Assembly (NCBI RefSeq): GCF_034702125.1
Contig: NW_026945687.1
Coordinates: 834,502-898,501 of the forward strand
Direction of reading: 5' to 3'
Source of the DNA: Engraulis encrasicolus
Taxonomy: Eukaryota; Chordata; Actinopteri; Clupeiformes; Engraulidae
Length of the DNA: 64,000 nt
In this document: in pieces, positions 11,716 through 23,373 of the stretch
How the letters are laid out: every line of letters starts with the position of its first letter
Numbering within the stretch: position 1 is the stretch's first letter
The notes under the pieces: generated by a model
What the model saw: only the letters and a program-made list of their open reading frames with translations
What the model was told of the DNA's origin: nothing
The model's database searches: none
Made by a program: the position numbers and the translations under genes

Positions 11716-11862
11716 TCACTGCCTTCGGAAGTTTCGCCACGGTAAACAAAGAGTGCTCGTCCGATCATTATCCTCCTCGTGAGATAAAAACTGTCCTTCG
11801 GAGTCAGAATAGTCAAATAACATGCTCAGAACTTCACCACGATTCAACTTCTCACTAGCCAT
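11716..11862 (-). pseudogene. piggyBac transposase N-terminus remnant
   Basis: ATG at 11862 (minus) opens a 48-codon frame beginning MASEKLNRGEVLSMLFDYSD and continuing with an acidic EGQFLSHEEDNDRTST. It then meets a TGA at 11716-11718. In the next frame the acidic stretch goes on as ETSEGSDADMRSKDVL, which suggests a one-base shift. Short acidic N-termini of this kind are usual in piggyBac transposases. The catalytic domain is absent. The assignment is inference from composition plus position inside a TTAA element. Confidence 0.5.
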
Positions 11863-12170
11863 GATGAAATAGCTCGTTGATAGTTCACTGATAACAACAC
11901 AAATCCAACTCGTACGCCTCGAGTCAAAGACGCAAAGTGGCTACTTCCGCATTTTGTTGTCGCGTCACTTGTCGCGTCTTTTACTGCTTCACCAAAGAGT
12001 CTGTGAACTACAAAATGACGCAATCGTAGTCTTGTTTGAAAGGGTAGCATGTCTGCCAACTACTGGTAGGGAGGATGAACACTATTAAGACCGCTGGTTT
12101 GATCTACATGCGCTTTTGTTCATGATGACGTACCGTCGCAATTCTGCGACTTTGGCGCTTAAAGGGTTAA

Positions 12171-13059
12171 GTACCCAACAAAATTCATGTCAAACTACAG
12201 CAGCCATCAATACATACTATAATAAAATAATACAAATAATACAAATAATAAAACTAGTAAATATATCTCGGAGAACAGAGTGGGTTTCGTGCACATAGCA
12301 AACAGTGCAAAGACTTGATGCAGTTGTTTTAGGGGGGTGATCTGTGTTCTGGGTCAATCCCATTTCTACACTGCTGTTGTATCCCGCTGCTGGATTGTAA
12401 ACTCTCCTATGGCCTCCTCCATGTCCCTTGGTGTACTGGCATGTCTCCTGGCATCCCATCCATGCTGTGGACTCTGGTAGGGGACCCAGCAAACTTACTT
12501 GCCACAGAGCACATTATGGGCCAACTTGAATGAGTGGCACTAGCTGAACAAATGTTCATGATGGATGGGAGATGAAATTGCCCACTCAACTTTACCCAGG
12601 AAGCAGTGGCATTGGTGGTCTTAATCAATGATGAAGGGTTGTTCCAGCAGATGTCCTCCCTAGGAATGTTGTGTAATTCACTCTCTATACACCAGTAACA
12701 AAGTCAGTGATGGGTGCTGTGTGGATGGTCAGTGACCCAGCTTGCACATTCTGTACATGAAATATACTATTATGGTGTTGAATGCTGAATTGAAGTATAT
12801 GCCCAGCATCCTCACATATCAAAGCATTCTCTCATATTACTCATTTTGTCCTGGTAAGGGCTGGCAGAAATCGCCTCCTCTGTGGAACATTTGACTGCGA
12901 GTGTACAATATCAACAAGAAGAGGCCCTGGGTGGGTGGATGAATTTGATATTGGATTGGATGTCTGACACACACGCACACGCCAATGGAACTGCACATGT
13001 GCATGCTATACCTCACAGCAACAATGCAACACACCCTGCTGCTGTGTATGCCTATGTTA
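12171..13059 (-). other. Remaining body of the large inverted-arm element
   Basis: About 0.9 kb between the TTAA element and the right arm. A minus-strand segment at 12407-12628 reads SIMNICSAS...SVASKFAGSP, faintly like the Harbinger nuclease pattern (NVQ..C.A...VVAKFPGS). With the 3-bp TSD this hints at a PIF/Harbinger origin, but the match is weak. Otherwise no structure is evident. Confidence 0.25.
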
Positions 13060-14256
13060 AGTATTTTGATTCTAAATCTTCAGAGCTGCTGGAAAGTGGG
13101 AATTTCAAATTGCTGTTAACATACAATGGTGCAGTAGTGCATGTACTGTAGTAGTGCAATTTCTTAGTACCATTCACAGGCCTTCAAAATCAGCGCAATT
13201 TGTCCACGATTTGCTTTAAGGTGCTCTGTGGAATATTTAAGTATGTAAGTATTCATTATAGGAAAATTGCAATTTCCATACATGAAAAGGGGGATCTTCT
13301 CCATTGTCTGCAATTTTGAATGACACATTTTTAGCTGCAAAAGTTACTGTACTTTGGTCATAACAGTAAATATTGATTTATTATTTTGTAAATTTTAATT
13401 AAATATGCTGGCCACCATTCTTTTAAATCAGAAACATGTCATGTTTGCATTGATTTTGAAAGCCTGCCCACTGGTTCCTATCCGGATTTAAATTGAAGTC
13501 ATTTTTGTCCTAAAAAGTACCCAAAACATGTTTCTATGAACATATTGACCCTTCCAGTCATTTCTCCATGTTGGAATTATCTAATCTATCTATCTAAAAG
13601 TGGTCTCATTTGTCTTTTTGTAACATGTCTGATTCAAACCTTATGTGAATGACATAGCCTATATTGGGGATGTCATCATACAGGGGTGTCTGCCGGGGGT
13701 CCCCCACCACTGAAAATGTCTGGCAGTGGTCATTTCTCTATCAGAGGACTATGATGAACAATTTACAAGAGATTTCAAGTGGTAACCTCACCAACTGATC
13801 TAGCCCATTTTTTACCCCCCAGTTAACGATGTCTGGCAAGCCCCGCCCACCATCAAAAACATCTGGCAGTGGCCATTCCTCAATCAGGGGACCATGACAA
13901 ACAATTTACAACAGGTTCCAAGTGGTAACCTCACCAACTGATCTAGCCCATTTTTTGGGGTATCATCATACGGGGGCGTCTGCCGGGGGTAACCCACCAC
14001 TAAAAATGTCTGGCAGTGGTCATTTCTCTATCAGGGGACTATGATGAACAATTTACAACAGGTTCCAAGTGGTAACCTCACCAACTGATCTAGCCCATTT
14101 TTTGGGTGCCAGTTTTACACCCCCCCTGGCCACACCCACCCGAGGGAACCCGGCAGACGTGCTGTTCCTCTATCTGGGGACCATGCCAGACATCATAGTA
14201 CCCATAAAAATTGGTAACCTTCCCAACTAGGTAGACCCCCCTGGGCTCCTGGACTA
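13060..14256 (-). repeat. Right inverted arm of the 12.5 kb element
   Basis: Reverse complement of 1768-3640 lacking the 2.2-2.8 kb insertion. It begins at the inside near AAATTCCCACTTTCC (minus strand) and ends with GGGCTCCTGGACTA at 14256. The same about 140-bp subrepeat order is kept. Scattered substitutions between arms show the element is old compared with the LINE it contains. Confidence 0.75.
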
Positions 14257-14451
14257 CTATAGTCAGGAAGAAACCTCAGGCAGAACTGGTTTCGAGTAGT
14301 AAGGGCGCTGCGGCAGCTGGGACACTTTGGCAAGGATGAAGAGGTGGGTCTTCAGCTGCTTCTTGAAGGAGTCGACGGAGGTGGCTGATTGGATCTCGAT
14401 GGGGAGGGCGTTCCATCTCTTGGGCGCATAACAGGCAAACGCGGCGTCGCC
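14257..14451 (-). pseudogene. L2-type LINE ORF2 C-terminus, piece 2 of 5
   Basis: The minus strand reads GDAAFACYAPKRWNALPIEI, then SATSVDSFKKQLKTHLF, the conserved end of fish L2 ORF2, followed by CTGCCTGAGGTTTCTTCCTG of the 3' UTR. It is bounded on one side by the 12.5 kb element and on the other by the hAT-like insertion at 14452. Confidence 0.85.
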
Positions 14452-17400
14452 CATAGGCGCCGACTTCGGGGGTGCTCCAGGGCCCGGGCACCCACGAGAA
14501 TCTGTGGGCACCCACGGAAAATATGGGCACCCCATGCGCACCCATGGCCAATTTCGCGCGCTACAGTAATACGATCAGCGAGAAATCTTCTAAATCTTAC
14601 ACGCTTAGTAGTAGAGCGTGTCTCAAATTCATTTGGAAGATTGTCAGACTTATATACCCATCCTGTTTGAAATACATCACGGTGGGCAGTGAAGTGTAAT
14701 CCTTTCCATAATACAGGGGCAGCAGAATCTCTACAAGCAAACATTATAATTATAGTATTGTGTTTTAAGTGAAATCCTGACGTTCATTTTAGGCATATTT
14801 AGTTAATGTCTGTCAGAGAATGTTTCAAATAGATTGATTTGTGAAGATGCTAAACTGTGTAAAGCATGATGGGTAGACGGGTCGAGAGAATTCGAGACCT
14901 CTTCCGGCTGCCTGGGTTGGTTCCAGAACAATGATCCATCCATTCTGGCAGATTAAACATATTGCTTTATTTTCTGTTGTTTTTAAATGTTTGTCGATAT
15001 AAAAATGTTAACAGTCAGGGGATAAACATGTCATCTTGTATGCCTACTGTAAGCTATTTCACGCCAATCGTTTTTTGTCCTCTGCGGTTGCTCTTGTACA
15101 CAATCAGTAACCATAGAAACATGTTTGGATTGACCGTATGGCATACAGGGCTTTTGCCCAATGGACTGTTGATGAGTCGTGCTGCTAAAGCAGACCTCTT
15201 CGAGATAGCAGATATTGATAAAGCTCGTTGTCTGTTAGGGTAAAAAAAAACCTCATAGATAACTAAAATTCCGTTGAAGGCTTCATTGTCGCTCTAAATA
15301 TCTGTTGGAGTCTTGACTAAAAATGCCCGGTTGGAGTTTTCAGAACAGTGCAGTGTCTATGCAGACGGTTCCGAAGTTGAAGTAGTTCTATCACAGAGTC
15401 AGACTACGCGTGAAGCTGTATAATTATGTTGCTCATTATTTCACACGTTATGGAAGTTATCGAAGGATCTAAGCCTACTTGTCACTACAAGTTAGGACTT
15501 CTTACATACAAAGGATAGCAGTTGGAAAGTTTAGCCCACTACAAAATGGTAAGTCACTGTCATCCTGCTAATCCCATGTGTAGCACCGCCGTGTGCTGTT
15601 TATTTGATATTTCTCTATGCTCTATGGGTCTTTAGTGATGGTATGACCAAGTTGAGCCTTTGCATATCCATGCTTGTTGTGCGCTGTTGGATGGTTTTGC
15701 CATTGTAGGCTATATGCGGCTCTGGCTGCTAACATTGGGTTTAGTTGTGACTGAGTAGCCTGGTTTGAACATAGCTAGCATGAAGTGCGTGGTATGAACG
15801 CTGTGTTGCAAGTGACTGAACGCCAGTCTGAATTCACTGTGGGCGCTCGCGTTGCTGCTGCTGTTATTGTTTTCAATTGAGTTCCTCTTTGGACGTCTGT
15901 ATTAGGCTACTGCACAATGCTGTTATGCTTCATAAAAATGTATTTGAAGACATACAACTTTCACATGCATGGTTTCATTTTAGTAACTGACTGCATAGTC
16001 AGTGACTGCAGATTTAGCTTTAGTGGCATGCTCAAGGAAAATCTTGATCTTCTAGCTTCACAGCTGTGTGTAGCCTATATTGATTTTAACCCTCCTGTTA
16101 CCCTCAAATTTTGGAACATCCGTGATCCTTGGGGTCAATTTGACCCCAACCACTTAAATATCTACAAAATCAGTAGAAAACAACACTTTGGCACATGTTT
16201 ATGTGTCAGATATATATTATTGCTCTGTTGGTGACACAAACAGTCCTTTAAATATATCCTAGCACCCCCACACATAGCCCACACACCAAAAAAACTGAAT
16301 CCATGACTAGGCGAAAATTAGAAAAAATAGCAATAAAATGTCATTAATTGGTCTAAAAACATATGGATACATATTATTGAAATTTTAGTGGCTCCATGTA
16401 CTCCCCAAATATGAATTTTTATTACTTATAACATTTGAAAAGAAAAAACAAATTTGATTATCAAGGATATTATCTGGATACTACCATATGGGTCAATTTG
16501 CCCCTAAAAGAAATTTTCCCAAACATTCAGAAGGTTTTTAAGTCCAACATTCATTTTCCTTGAATGTTTGAATGTGTATTTATAACACAAGTATAATAGT
16601 TAGGTAAGAACATGGATACATTGCCAACCAAGAGTTCGGCAGCATAATAGAAAATCATTGTTTTCTACATTATTTCTACGCTTGAATTAGTGTGAAGGAA
16701 AAAAGCACAAGGAGCATCAAAAAGCATAAGCAAAAATGAGCATGTGTTCCTTGTAGACATATTACATGTTCATGGTAGTGGGGTAATGTTTGAAGGAACA
16801 GGGCTAGCAAATTGTATGTTTACTTCTATTCACTATGTATGCCCACTGGAGAACTTGTGGTATGGACGTCAATGTGTATGTCCTTCACAAAAGTTACAGC
16901 TGTTGCTGTTCCTGCCTTCTCTATGTCAGGTAGCAGCAATTTATAACCAATGCTGCAGACAACTATGTCAATTTGGAACACCATACTGAATAGAGGAGAA
17001 GAATAGCATCATTATATCTCTCAACATAGCAACAAACCTTGAGATCGCATCCATCTAAAGAAGTACATCGGCTTGTCACCATCAGAACAGTTCATTTCAA
17101 TATTTGGATCACAATCACAAAGCTTCTCTTCAAATATACCTTCACTTATAATTATGTATGCTGGGCACAGAACGGCATGCACAGCAATGCTGACTAATAT
17201 GTGACCCATCTTATGCTAGCGTGTGTGTGTAGTGGGAAGGTGCAAAAGTAGCTCCTAGGGTACAGGGCTGGGGGGTAGGGGGGTTGCTATGGTGGGTGCC
17301 ATGATGGTACTGTAGGTACAACAAGGTTCAGTGGGTGAATTTTGTCAAAATGTCAATGCTGTATAGCCACCACTGTCCAAAATGTTGCCGTGAATTAGTT

Positions 17401-18153
17401 GTAGGCCTCCCCCCATGTCATTAGTATTTTTTAGTTATCAGGGTCCAAAAAAAGCAAAATGTTCAGAGGAAACATGGCTAAATAGCTTATTTTCATGTAT
17501 TTCACATTATCTAAACATATTTTAACATTTATTTGCAAAATATGGATGTTCCATTCATGTTTTATACACTTGAAACAATTGGGGTCAAATTGACCCCAAG
17601 GAACACGGATGTAACCAAAATGTGTACAGCACTTAGGAAAAACATTTTTGTTGAAATTTCACTTTTTTCACATTCATCCCATCTATTTAGGAAAAGTCAT
17701 CAAAGATGAGGCAGAAGAAATATGTACTTCATGTATTTTTCAGGTGTTAAACATTGAAAGGGGTCAAATAGACCCCAAGGATAACAGGAGGGTTAAACAC
17801 GGTCACCTTTAGTCATAATGCCGTCTAGAAAAAGGCACCGGCAAACGTGATCTGGGCTTTGCGTTTAATTTACAGGCCCTTCACCATGTAAAGCAATTCC
17901 ATTTTCAATCTCAATTCAAATATAGGCGATTTTATTGTAAAATAGCCTATTGATTTGACAACCACAACGAAAATAAATAAGCTTTGAATACATTTATTAT
18001 GTAGCCTACTCATTCAAATAAAGTCACCAACTCATGAACCGGTTATGTTGTTGGAAAGCAAGGCATGGCAAACAAACGGGACTTTCTGTGGGTCGCGACC
18101 CCCAGTTGGGAACCGTGAGCACCCACGGGACAAAACAAAAGTCGGCGCCTATG
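14452..18153. mobile_element. 3.7 kb hAT-like element, TSD GCGTCGCC
   Basis: The ends CATAGGCGCCGACTT (14452) and AAGTCGGCGCCTATG (18153, after a short gap) are inverted, and GCGTCGCC stands on both sides (14444-14451, 18154-18161), an exact 8-bp TSD as made by hAT elements. Removing it rejoins the LINE reading frame. GGGCACCCACG-like repeats lie next to both ends. No hAT transposase could be read. About 1.7 kb of its length is the nested TTAA element 16090-17792; the remaining 2 kb shows no gene. Confidence 0.85.
16090..17792. mobile_element. 1.7 kb TTAA-flanked MITE carrying GGTCA palindromes
   Basis: TTAA (16086-16089) + CCCTCCTGTTA and TAACAGGAGGG + TTAA (17793-17796) give an 11-bp perfect TIR and piggyBac-type TSD. 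Just inside each end lie palindromes: GGGGTCAATTTGACCCC (16131-16147), GGGGTCAAATTGACCCC (17581-17597), and an imperfect GGGTCAAATAGACCCC near 17761. No ORF is convincing. It is nested in the hAT-like element, which is nested in the LINE. Confidence 0.85.
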
Positions 18154-18953
18154 GCGTCGCCGATCTTCTTTTGCGGGGGGTGGGGGTCCTTAGCAGCTTG
18201 GCATCAGTGGACCTGAGAGCTCGAGCAGGGGCATAAAAAGAGAGCATGTCTGAGATATAACTAGGGGCAAGTCCATTTAATGCTTTAAATACTGTGAGCA
18301 GAATCTTAAAGTCGATTCTGTATGAGACAGGTAACCAGTGCAGGTCTGCCAAGACAGGAGAGATGTGCTCTCTAATTTTTTTAATTAATTTTTTTGGGAG
18401 ACCAGAGAAGAGAGCATTGCAGTAGTCTATCCTACTGGTGACAAAGGCATGAATAAGTTTCTCAGCGTCTTGTCGGGGGGCCAAGCCGCGCACTTTGTTG
18501 ACATTTCTAAGATGGAAAAAAAGCAGATTTTGTTATCTTGTTGATGTGAGGCTCAAAGCTCAAATCCGAGTCTATGACCACACCTAGGCTAGTAACCTTA
18601 TCTTTAATGTGCATGCTTAGGTCACCTAGGCTTGAGTGGAGTTTTTTCTTAGGCCCAATGAGCAACACTTCAGTTTTATCCTCATTTAATTTTAGGAAGT
18701 TACTGTTCATCCAATCTGTGATGGCAGACATGCATTTAGTCAAGGCATGAATGGCAGTGGTTTGGCTAGGCTCGACAGAGATATATAGTTGAGTGTCATC
18801 GGCATAGCTATGAAAATCAACATTGTGCTCTCTGATGATGGAGCCCAGGGGCAACATATAGAGAGAGAAGAGGAGAGGGCCCAAGCAACTACCCTGAGCA
18901 ACTCCAAAAGGCACATCATACTTGTTGGAGACGTATTCTCTGATAGTGACAAA
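18154..18953 (-). pseudogene. L2-type LINE RT core, piece 3 of 5
   Basis: The minus strand encodes FGVAQGSCLGPLLFSLYM, FHSYADDTQLYISVEP, NSNFLKLNEDKTEVLLIG and LGVVIDSDLSFEPHI, then DAEKLIHAFVTSRIDYCNAL and LADLHWLPVSYRIDFKILL. The YADD box is intact. A shift in a T run (about 18510-18516) breaks the frame. About 20 residues usually found between SGLPKK and REHISPVL are missing at an AT-rich deletion near 18370-18390. It is therefore a dead copy. Confidence 0.88.
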
Positions 18954-20430
18954 CAGGGGCGGAGTGGCCCACCTTTTCCCACCGGGAGAATTTTCCCCTT
19001 GGCGGCCCTCTTTAAAAAAAAACAAACAAAAAACAAAGCGAACAACATGGTTTCCTAACCAAAAAGACAAAAGCCACGAAATCTGCAGTCGTACTACATG
19101 TGGACATTAGTGTTGTCAAAATATCAACCTGAAGTGGAGAATTGTAGCCTACACCTTGATGAAATGCACAGCCAGTGGTGTAGTCTACGTAAAACGCAGG
19201 TATACGCACCCATTTCAAAATTTCAGGGATTACAGTATACCCACTTAAAATGGATTGATCCATTATTTACAATAGCACAAATATATACAGTAGACTATAC
19301 ACACATCAAAAAATGCTCAAATATACAGTATACCCACTTCAAAAAGTAGACTACACCACTGGAGCCATCATCACAGTCCAAAGCATTCATAGGCCTACTA
19401 GGTTAGGCTACATCACACTACTGTTCCATGCAAATGTGCACTCCACTGTCATTTTGACAGTTTGAAATTGAAATATCGTTTAAGGAAGACAGGATGAGCA
19501 TTTTAGAAGAGTAGGCTTACAAAATATAGTATAGTAGCCTATAGCTTACAAAAAGTCTGTCTACATTGTGCAATAAACCCACCATGCAGCAAATAAGCCA
19601 AACCTAATAGCTACTTCAAACCACAACCATAAGTCAACAAAATGTATAACCAAACGGTGTAGGCCTACCTTAAAACGCTGTCTTAGTCGCAGCAAATTTC
19701 TTTGTTTCTTGCAATCACTCTACTTTAATCCACAGTTTAGGCTACACACCCAGCACTGGTCACATCAGAATCTTGTGTGGCAATTATTTTGTTCCATTTC
19801 TTCAGACATAGGCTACATCCTAAATGTACCACATATAAATATATGTATGATAATAATATTATTTCGACTATAAGGAGATATACTGACGGTCTAAAAAATC
19901 AAAACAAAACCCATTGCTTCTGTTAGGCGCAGTTCTCTTCCTTACCACTTGGTGGAGTCTGTTCGTAACCCAAGTCAATAACCACAGAGCAAGTGAATGG
20001 ACTGGAAAGACTGTAAACTGTAACAGTCGTGTGGAAATCGGAAAATAAATCATAATTTATTAATATTTCCATCCTTTGGTAACCAATATACATATCACAG
20101 GTTCTTCAAATACTGAAAACAAAACTGTGTTACTAAGATCTTGTAAACTTCCGCGATCTACGGTGTATAAAAATTATCAGTAGAGAAGGGGTGTGGCCAA
20201 TTTACTGTTTGACACCGTCAGTGAGGTATTGCCGTCTGGTATGCGGTATAAATACTGGCTAGTCAACTGAATTAGAATACAGGGAAGTGGAAAGTGGGAA
20301 GTCAGTGCTAATGAGTACAATGTCAAAATGTAAGGGCCGGTTAGGAACGCAGTGCGGCCGCATTATTATATTTCACGGCCGCGGCCCACCGGGACAAGTC
20401 CCCGATCTCCCGACGGCCACTCCGCGCCTG
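18954..20430. mobile_element. 1.5 kb hAT-like element, TSD GTGACAAA
   Basis: CAGGGGCGGAGTGGCC at 18954 and GGCCACTCCGCGCCTG ending at 20430 form the TIR. GTGACAAA flanks both ends exactly (18946-18953, 20431-20438). Excision restores the LINE frame from ITGRQFFVT into IREYVSNKYD. Inside are a smaller inverted-repeat MITE (19172-19362) and AT-rich noncoding DNA. Confidence 0.9.
19172..19362. mobile_element. 190-bp MITE with 17-bp perfect ends
   Basis: CCAGTGGTGTAGTCTAC (19172-19188) and its exact reverse complement (19346-19362) bracket a segment with GTATAC(G/C)CAC repeats. No clear TSD is visible, so the superfamily is open; a hAT affiliation is possible. It sits inside the hAT-like element 18954-20430. 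Confidence 0.7.
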
Positions 20431-20719
20431 GTGACAAAAAACTGCCTTCCTGTAATATATGTTTTGAACCACTCTAAGACGTGACCGGACAATCCTACCC
20501 AAGATTCAAGGCGGTCAATTAGTATGTTGTGGTCTATCGTGTCAAAGGCGGCACTGAGGTCGAGGAGGATAAGTGCTGAAACTTTGTTAGCGGCAGTGCT
20601 GAGCCTAAGATCACTTATTATTTTGGTTAGTGCTGTTTCGGTGCTATGGTTGGCTCTAAAGCCTGATTGGAATTTTTCCAATATATCATTCCCAGCCAGA
20701 TGTTGATTAAGCTGTTTAA
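20431..20719 (-). pseudogene. L2-type LINE RT box A region, piece 4 of 5
   Basis: The minus strand reads EKFQSGFRANHSTETALTK, then ALILLDLSAAFDTIDHNILI (the RT catalytic Asp in box A) and LEWFKTYITGRQFFVT. Together with piece 3 it makes a continuous RT once the hAT-like insert is removed. On the other side it rejoins piece 5 across a single TTAA. Confidence 0.88.
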
Positions 20720-21804
20720 CCCTATCGCGCCGGATGCATCATATATGTCTCATCAAATTCAAAGCCCTCTCCACGCTGACACACAAAAAAATCGATCTGA
20801 AAAACATCCTGCGTGTCATTTCCAAACGTCCTTCAGTACACGGAAACCGCCACAAGAGAGCAGCGGTCGACAACAAGTTGACCACAGCTCGGCGAAAAAC
20901 AGGAAAATGGGGGTAGAAGCGGTTTCCCTGACCGACGCTGAGATTTCGTCAAATTGCATAAGGTTTCTGTACAAATTTCCGAAATATAACTCTACATCCT
21001 TTAATTTGAACACTTGCTTTGTGCAATTAAGCAAGGAAGAGTTTATATTTTTACACCGTGTTGCAGAGAGATCGTGCTAAAACTGATGAGACATATAAGC
21101 ACCATCCGGCGGTGGCAGGAAGTCAGCCATCAATGCATTTGCTCCATAGGGAAACTTACAAAGCATACCACGACGATCGTTTAACAAAACACACAAGTTG
21201 TTTTACTTCAAGACAAAGATATTGCCTTAAGAAACAGGTTTTACTTGCAATTTTGAAAATGCAATGCAAAATGTTGAAATTATGATCTCGTAAAAAATGC
21301 ATTGAAGTGAATGGAGAAATGGTCCAATTGTAGTATGGACCCATATATTCAAATTACACATCAAAAATGAATAATGATCTATATTACACTCATAAATAGG
21401 TTGTTGAGCATTCGATCAGCTATGTTTTTACATAGATTTTAAAAAATTACCCAACCAGGCTGTGGGAAATGTAAAATATGGTCCTGCTAAAACAAGGATA
21501 GGCTTTAAAAAATGGCAGGATCTCACTAAATATTTAAAGATAATCCTCAAATGAAATTGTCTGACAACTTTTTTAAATTAAAAAAAGTTGTAAATGCATT
21601 AAAAGTCATTTTTCAATGGTCATGAAATTGGAATTTTCATTCATTAAAAGCCTGATGCATCATATATGATGCATTAAATATCTCAGCGACCTTAAAAAAA
21701 TTTTGATTTTTTTTTTTACATTTCTTATAAGGGACCAATATTGAAGCAAATTCCAAAAAATTAGAATTTTCTCTCATTGCTTTCATGGTTCAGGTTTCAC
21801 AGGG
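20720..21804. mobile_element. 1.1 kb TTAA-flanked MITE in the LINE RT
   Basis: TTAA (20716-20719) + CCCTATCGCGCC at the left; TTTCACAGGG + TTAA (21805-21808) at the right. The short TIR is imperfect, but GATGCATCATATATG recurs near both ends (20733 and 21652). The flanks rejoin as GTATTTAAACAG, restoring VFKQLNQHLAGND of the LINE, which proves the insertion point. No transposase is seen. Confidence 0.85.
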
Positions 21805-22385
21805 TTAAATACAACTTTTTCTAGTACCTTGCTTATAAAGGGGAGGTTTGATATAGGTCTGTAGTTGTTTAAAGAATTCTGATCTAAATTTGTCTTTTTT
21901 AGGAGTGGCTTTACCATGGCTGTTTTGAATGAGCTTGGAAAAATGCCTGTAAGCATAGGTGTTAACAATTTGCAGTAAAGGTGCTGCTAAGCAACCAAGT
22001 ACGTTTTTAAGCAGATATGTGGGGATCGCGTCAAGGCTGCAGGTAGACTGCTTACTTTCCCTGACTATTTTACAGAGGTCGTCCTCTGTAATTGGACAAA
22101 ACTTTTGGAAGCTCTCAGGTCTCCTAGGGGGGTTTAACCCTCCCCTCGGTATATCGCCTGAGTGGGCGACAGAGGTTGCTGCGTTTCCACCTTGGATGCC
22201 TTCTCTAATGTCTGCAATCTTTTTATTAAAAAATCTAGCAAATTCCTCGCACTTGGCATGTGATGCTGCATTTAGGTTGTTATTGCTATGTGTTGGATTA
22301 AGCAGGTGGTCAATAGTGGAAAAAATAACTTTCGCATTATGCTGAAAAAAAGACCTCCATATAAGGCATCTAGGACATAACACAT
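21805..22385 (-). pseudogene. L2-type LINE pre-RT region, piece 5 of 5 (5' truncation)
   Basis: The minus strand shows KVIFSTIDHLLNPTHS, KCEEFARFFNKKIADIREGI, STCSLDAIPTYLLKNVL, ten residues of [19 protein letters not shown] and intervening frame changes. The endonuclease is absent, so the LINE was 5'-truncated at about 22385. The break lies about 40 bp downstream of the stop codon of the minus-strand transposase-derived gene (22424), so the LINE landed in or next to that gene's 3' UTR. Confidence 0.82.
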
Positions 22386-22423
22386 GTTAATATTACAAAA
22401 TATTGGTGAGGAATGCTGACGTC

Positions 22424-22680
22424 TCAGAAGCGGGTCTGGAATGATGATTTTGCAGCTTCCTTTGCCGGCTTTGGGACAGGGGCGATGTTAGGTGGCAAAG
22501 GAGGTTGCAGTTTGGTGAGTGGGGCGGTTGAGACCTTCAATGTTGTGTTTCGGTTCAGTCTTCTTTCTATCACCTTCTCAAGTAGTGTCTTGATGAACTT
22601 GGTGGTGTGTGGCTTATATTTTTTTTTCACAATCCATTGCTTGGACTTCTTGCAGAAGACCTGCTTGACACGTGGTTCTC
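22424..22680 (-). pseudogene. Terminal transposase-derived exon
   Basis: The acceptor AATTTATAG precedes GEPRVKQVFCKKSKQWIVKK, then KFIKTLLEKVIERRLNRN, a Pro-rich tail and SSFQTRF with TGA at 22424-22426. The basic, helical end is intact. Immediately beyond it the truncated LINE begins. Confidence 0.72.
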
Positions 22681-22848
22681 CTATAAATTACAAAGATTAT
22701 AATGATTACACAAATATCTGAATGAAGATTTGACTAGTAGATGTCTCCCCACAGGAATAAAAATAACTTCTGAGCAAAATATGCATTTTTAGTTAGCTAT
22801 GAACATGCTCATTTTGGTTATTTTAGTATTTAGAGTACATGAAAACAC

Positions 22849-23000
22849 CTGTTGCCGTGGTAGCTTGCTCTCGTTCCACAATGTTCTCATTATGTTCAAG
22901 GATGGCCAGGAAGGCCCTCGCTCTCATTCCCTCATAGGAGAAGGCCTGGCGTTTTGGGAGGCCTACTTCAGGAGAGCACTGTGAAAGATCTCCAGTGGCC
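22849..23000 (-). pseudogene. Transposase-derived exon with 1-bp deletion
   Basis: Acceptor CACACAG, donor GCAACAG|GTG. It reads GPLEIFHSALLK, then TAG in frame. After a one-base adjustment it continues LPKRQAFSYEGMRARAFLAI and REQATTATG. Length 152 instead of the 153 bp that phase requires confirms a single-base loss near 22970. Confidence 0.72.
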
Positions 23001-23058
23001 CTGTGTGAAAAGGAGAATACAGGAGTACTAATTAAAACATGTTCAATAGGCTAGGGAA

Positions 23059-23340
23059 GGGCAGTCATAGGTAAGCGGTTAGGGCGTCAGATTTGCAGCC
23101 CAAAGGTTGCCAGTTCGACTCCCAACCCGCCAGGTTGGTGGGTGGTGGTGAGTGTTCTACCCCATCCTCCTTCACGACTGAGGTACCCTGAGCATGGTAC
23201 CGTCCCGCCGCACTGCTCCCTAGGGGAACCATTGAGGGCTGCCCCCTTGCACGGGTGAGGCGTGAATGCAATTCCATTATGTGCAGTGTGCACTTGTGTG
23301 CTGAGTTAGATTTTCCCAATGGTCTTTCACATATGTTCAA
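23059..23340 (+). mobile_element. tRNA-derived SINE
   Basis: GGTAAGCGGTTAGGGCG resembles a pol III A box and GCCAGTTCGACTCCC a B box, at tRNA-like spacing. A unique body follows with CTCCCTAGGGGAACC and a GTGCAGTGTGCACTTGTGTG end. Strand follows the A-to-B order. It lies in an intron of the minus-strand transposase-derived gene. Confidence 0.7.
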
Positions 23341-23373
23341 AATATGTGGGTAGAAAAGGGTGTCAGTTCTTAC

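Larger units (their letters stand above)
10016..12166 (-). mobile_element. 2.15 kb internally deleted piggyBac derivative
   Basis: TTAA (10012-10015) + CCCTTTAAGCGCCA at the left end, and TGGCGCTTAAAGGG + TTAA (12167-12170) at the right end, give a 14-bp perfect terminal inverted repeat with the piggyBac TTAA duplication. The ends resemble those of the autonomous element at 44957 (CCCCTTAAGCCGCA). A minus-strand transposase N-terminus remnant (11716-11862) and a GC-rich stretch (11110-12050) are retained. The rest of the transposase is gone. The left end is duplicated (10022-10704). Confidence 0.85.

Noticed and set aside
20667..21080. 137-codon plus-strand frame at the edge of the TTAA element 20720-21804
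   Set aside because: It crosses the element boundary and the antisense of the LINE, so it cannot be an ancestral gene.
23077..23340. CRISPR or bacterial repeat features anywhere in the window
   Set aside because: No regularly spaced short repeats with unique spacers; all repeats fit eukaryotic mobile elements or microsatellites.
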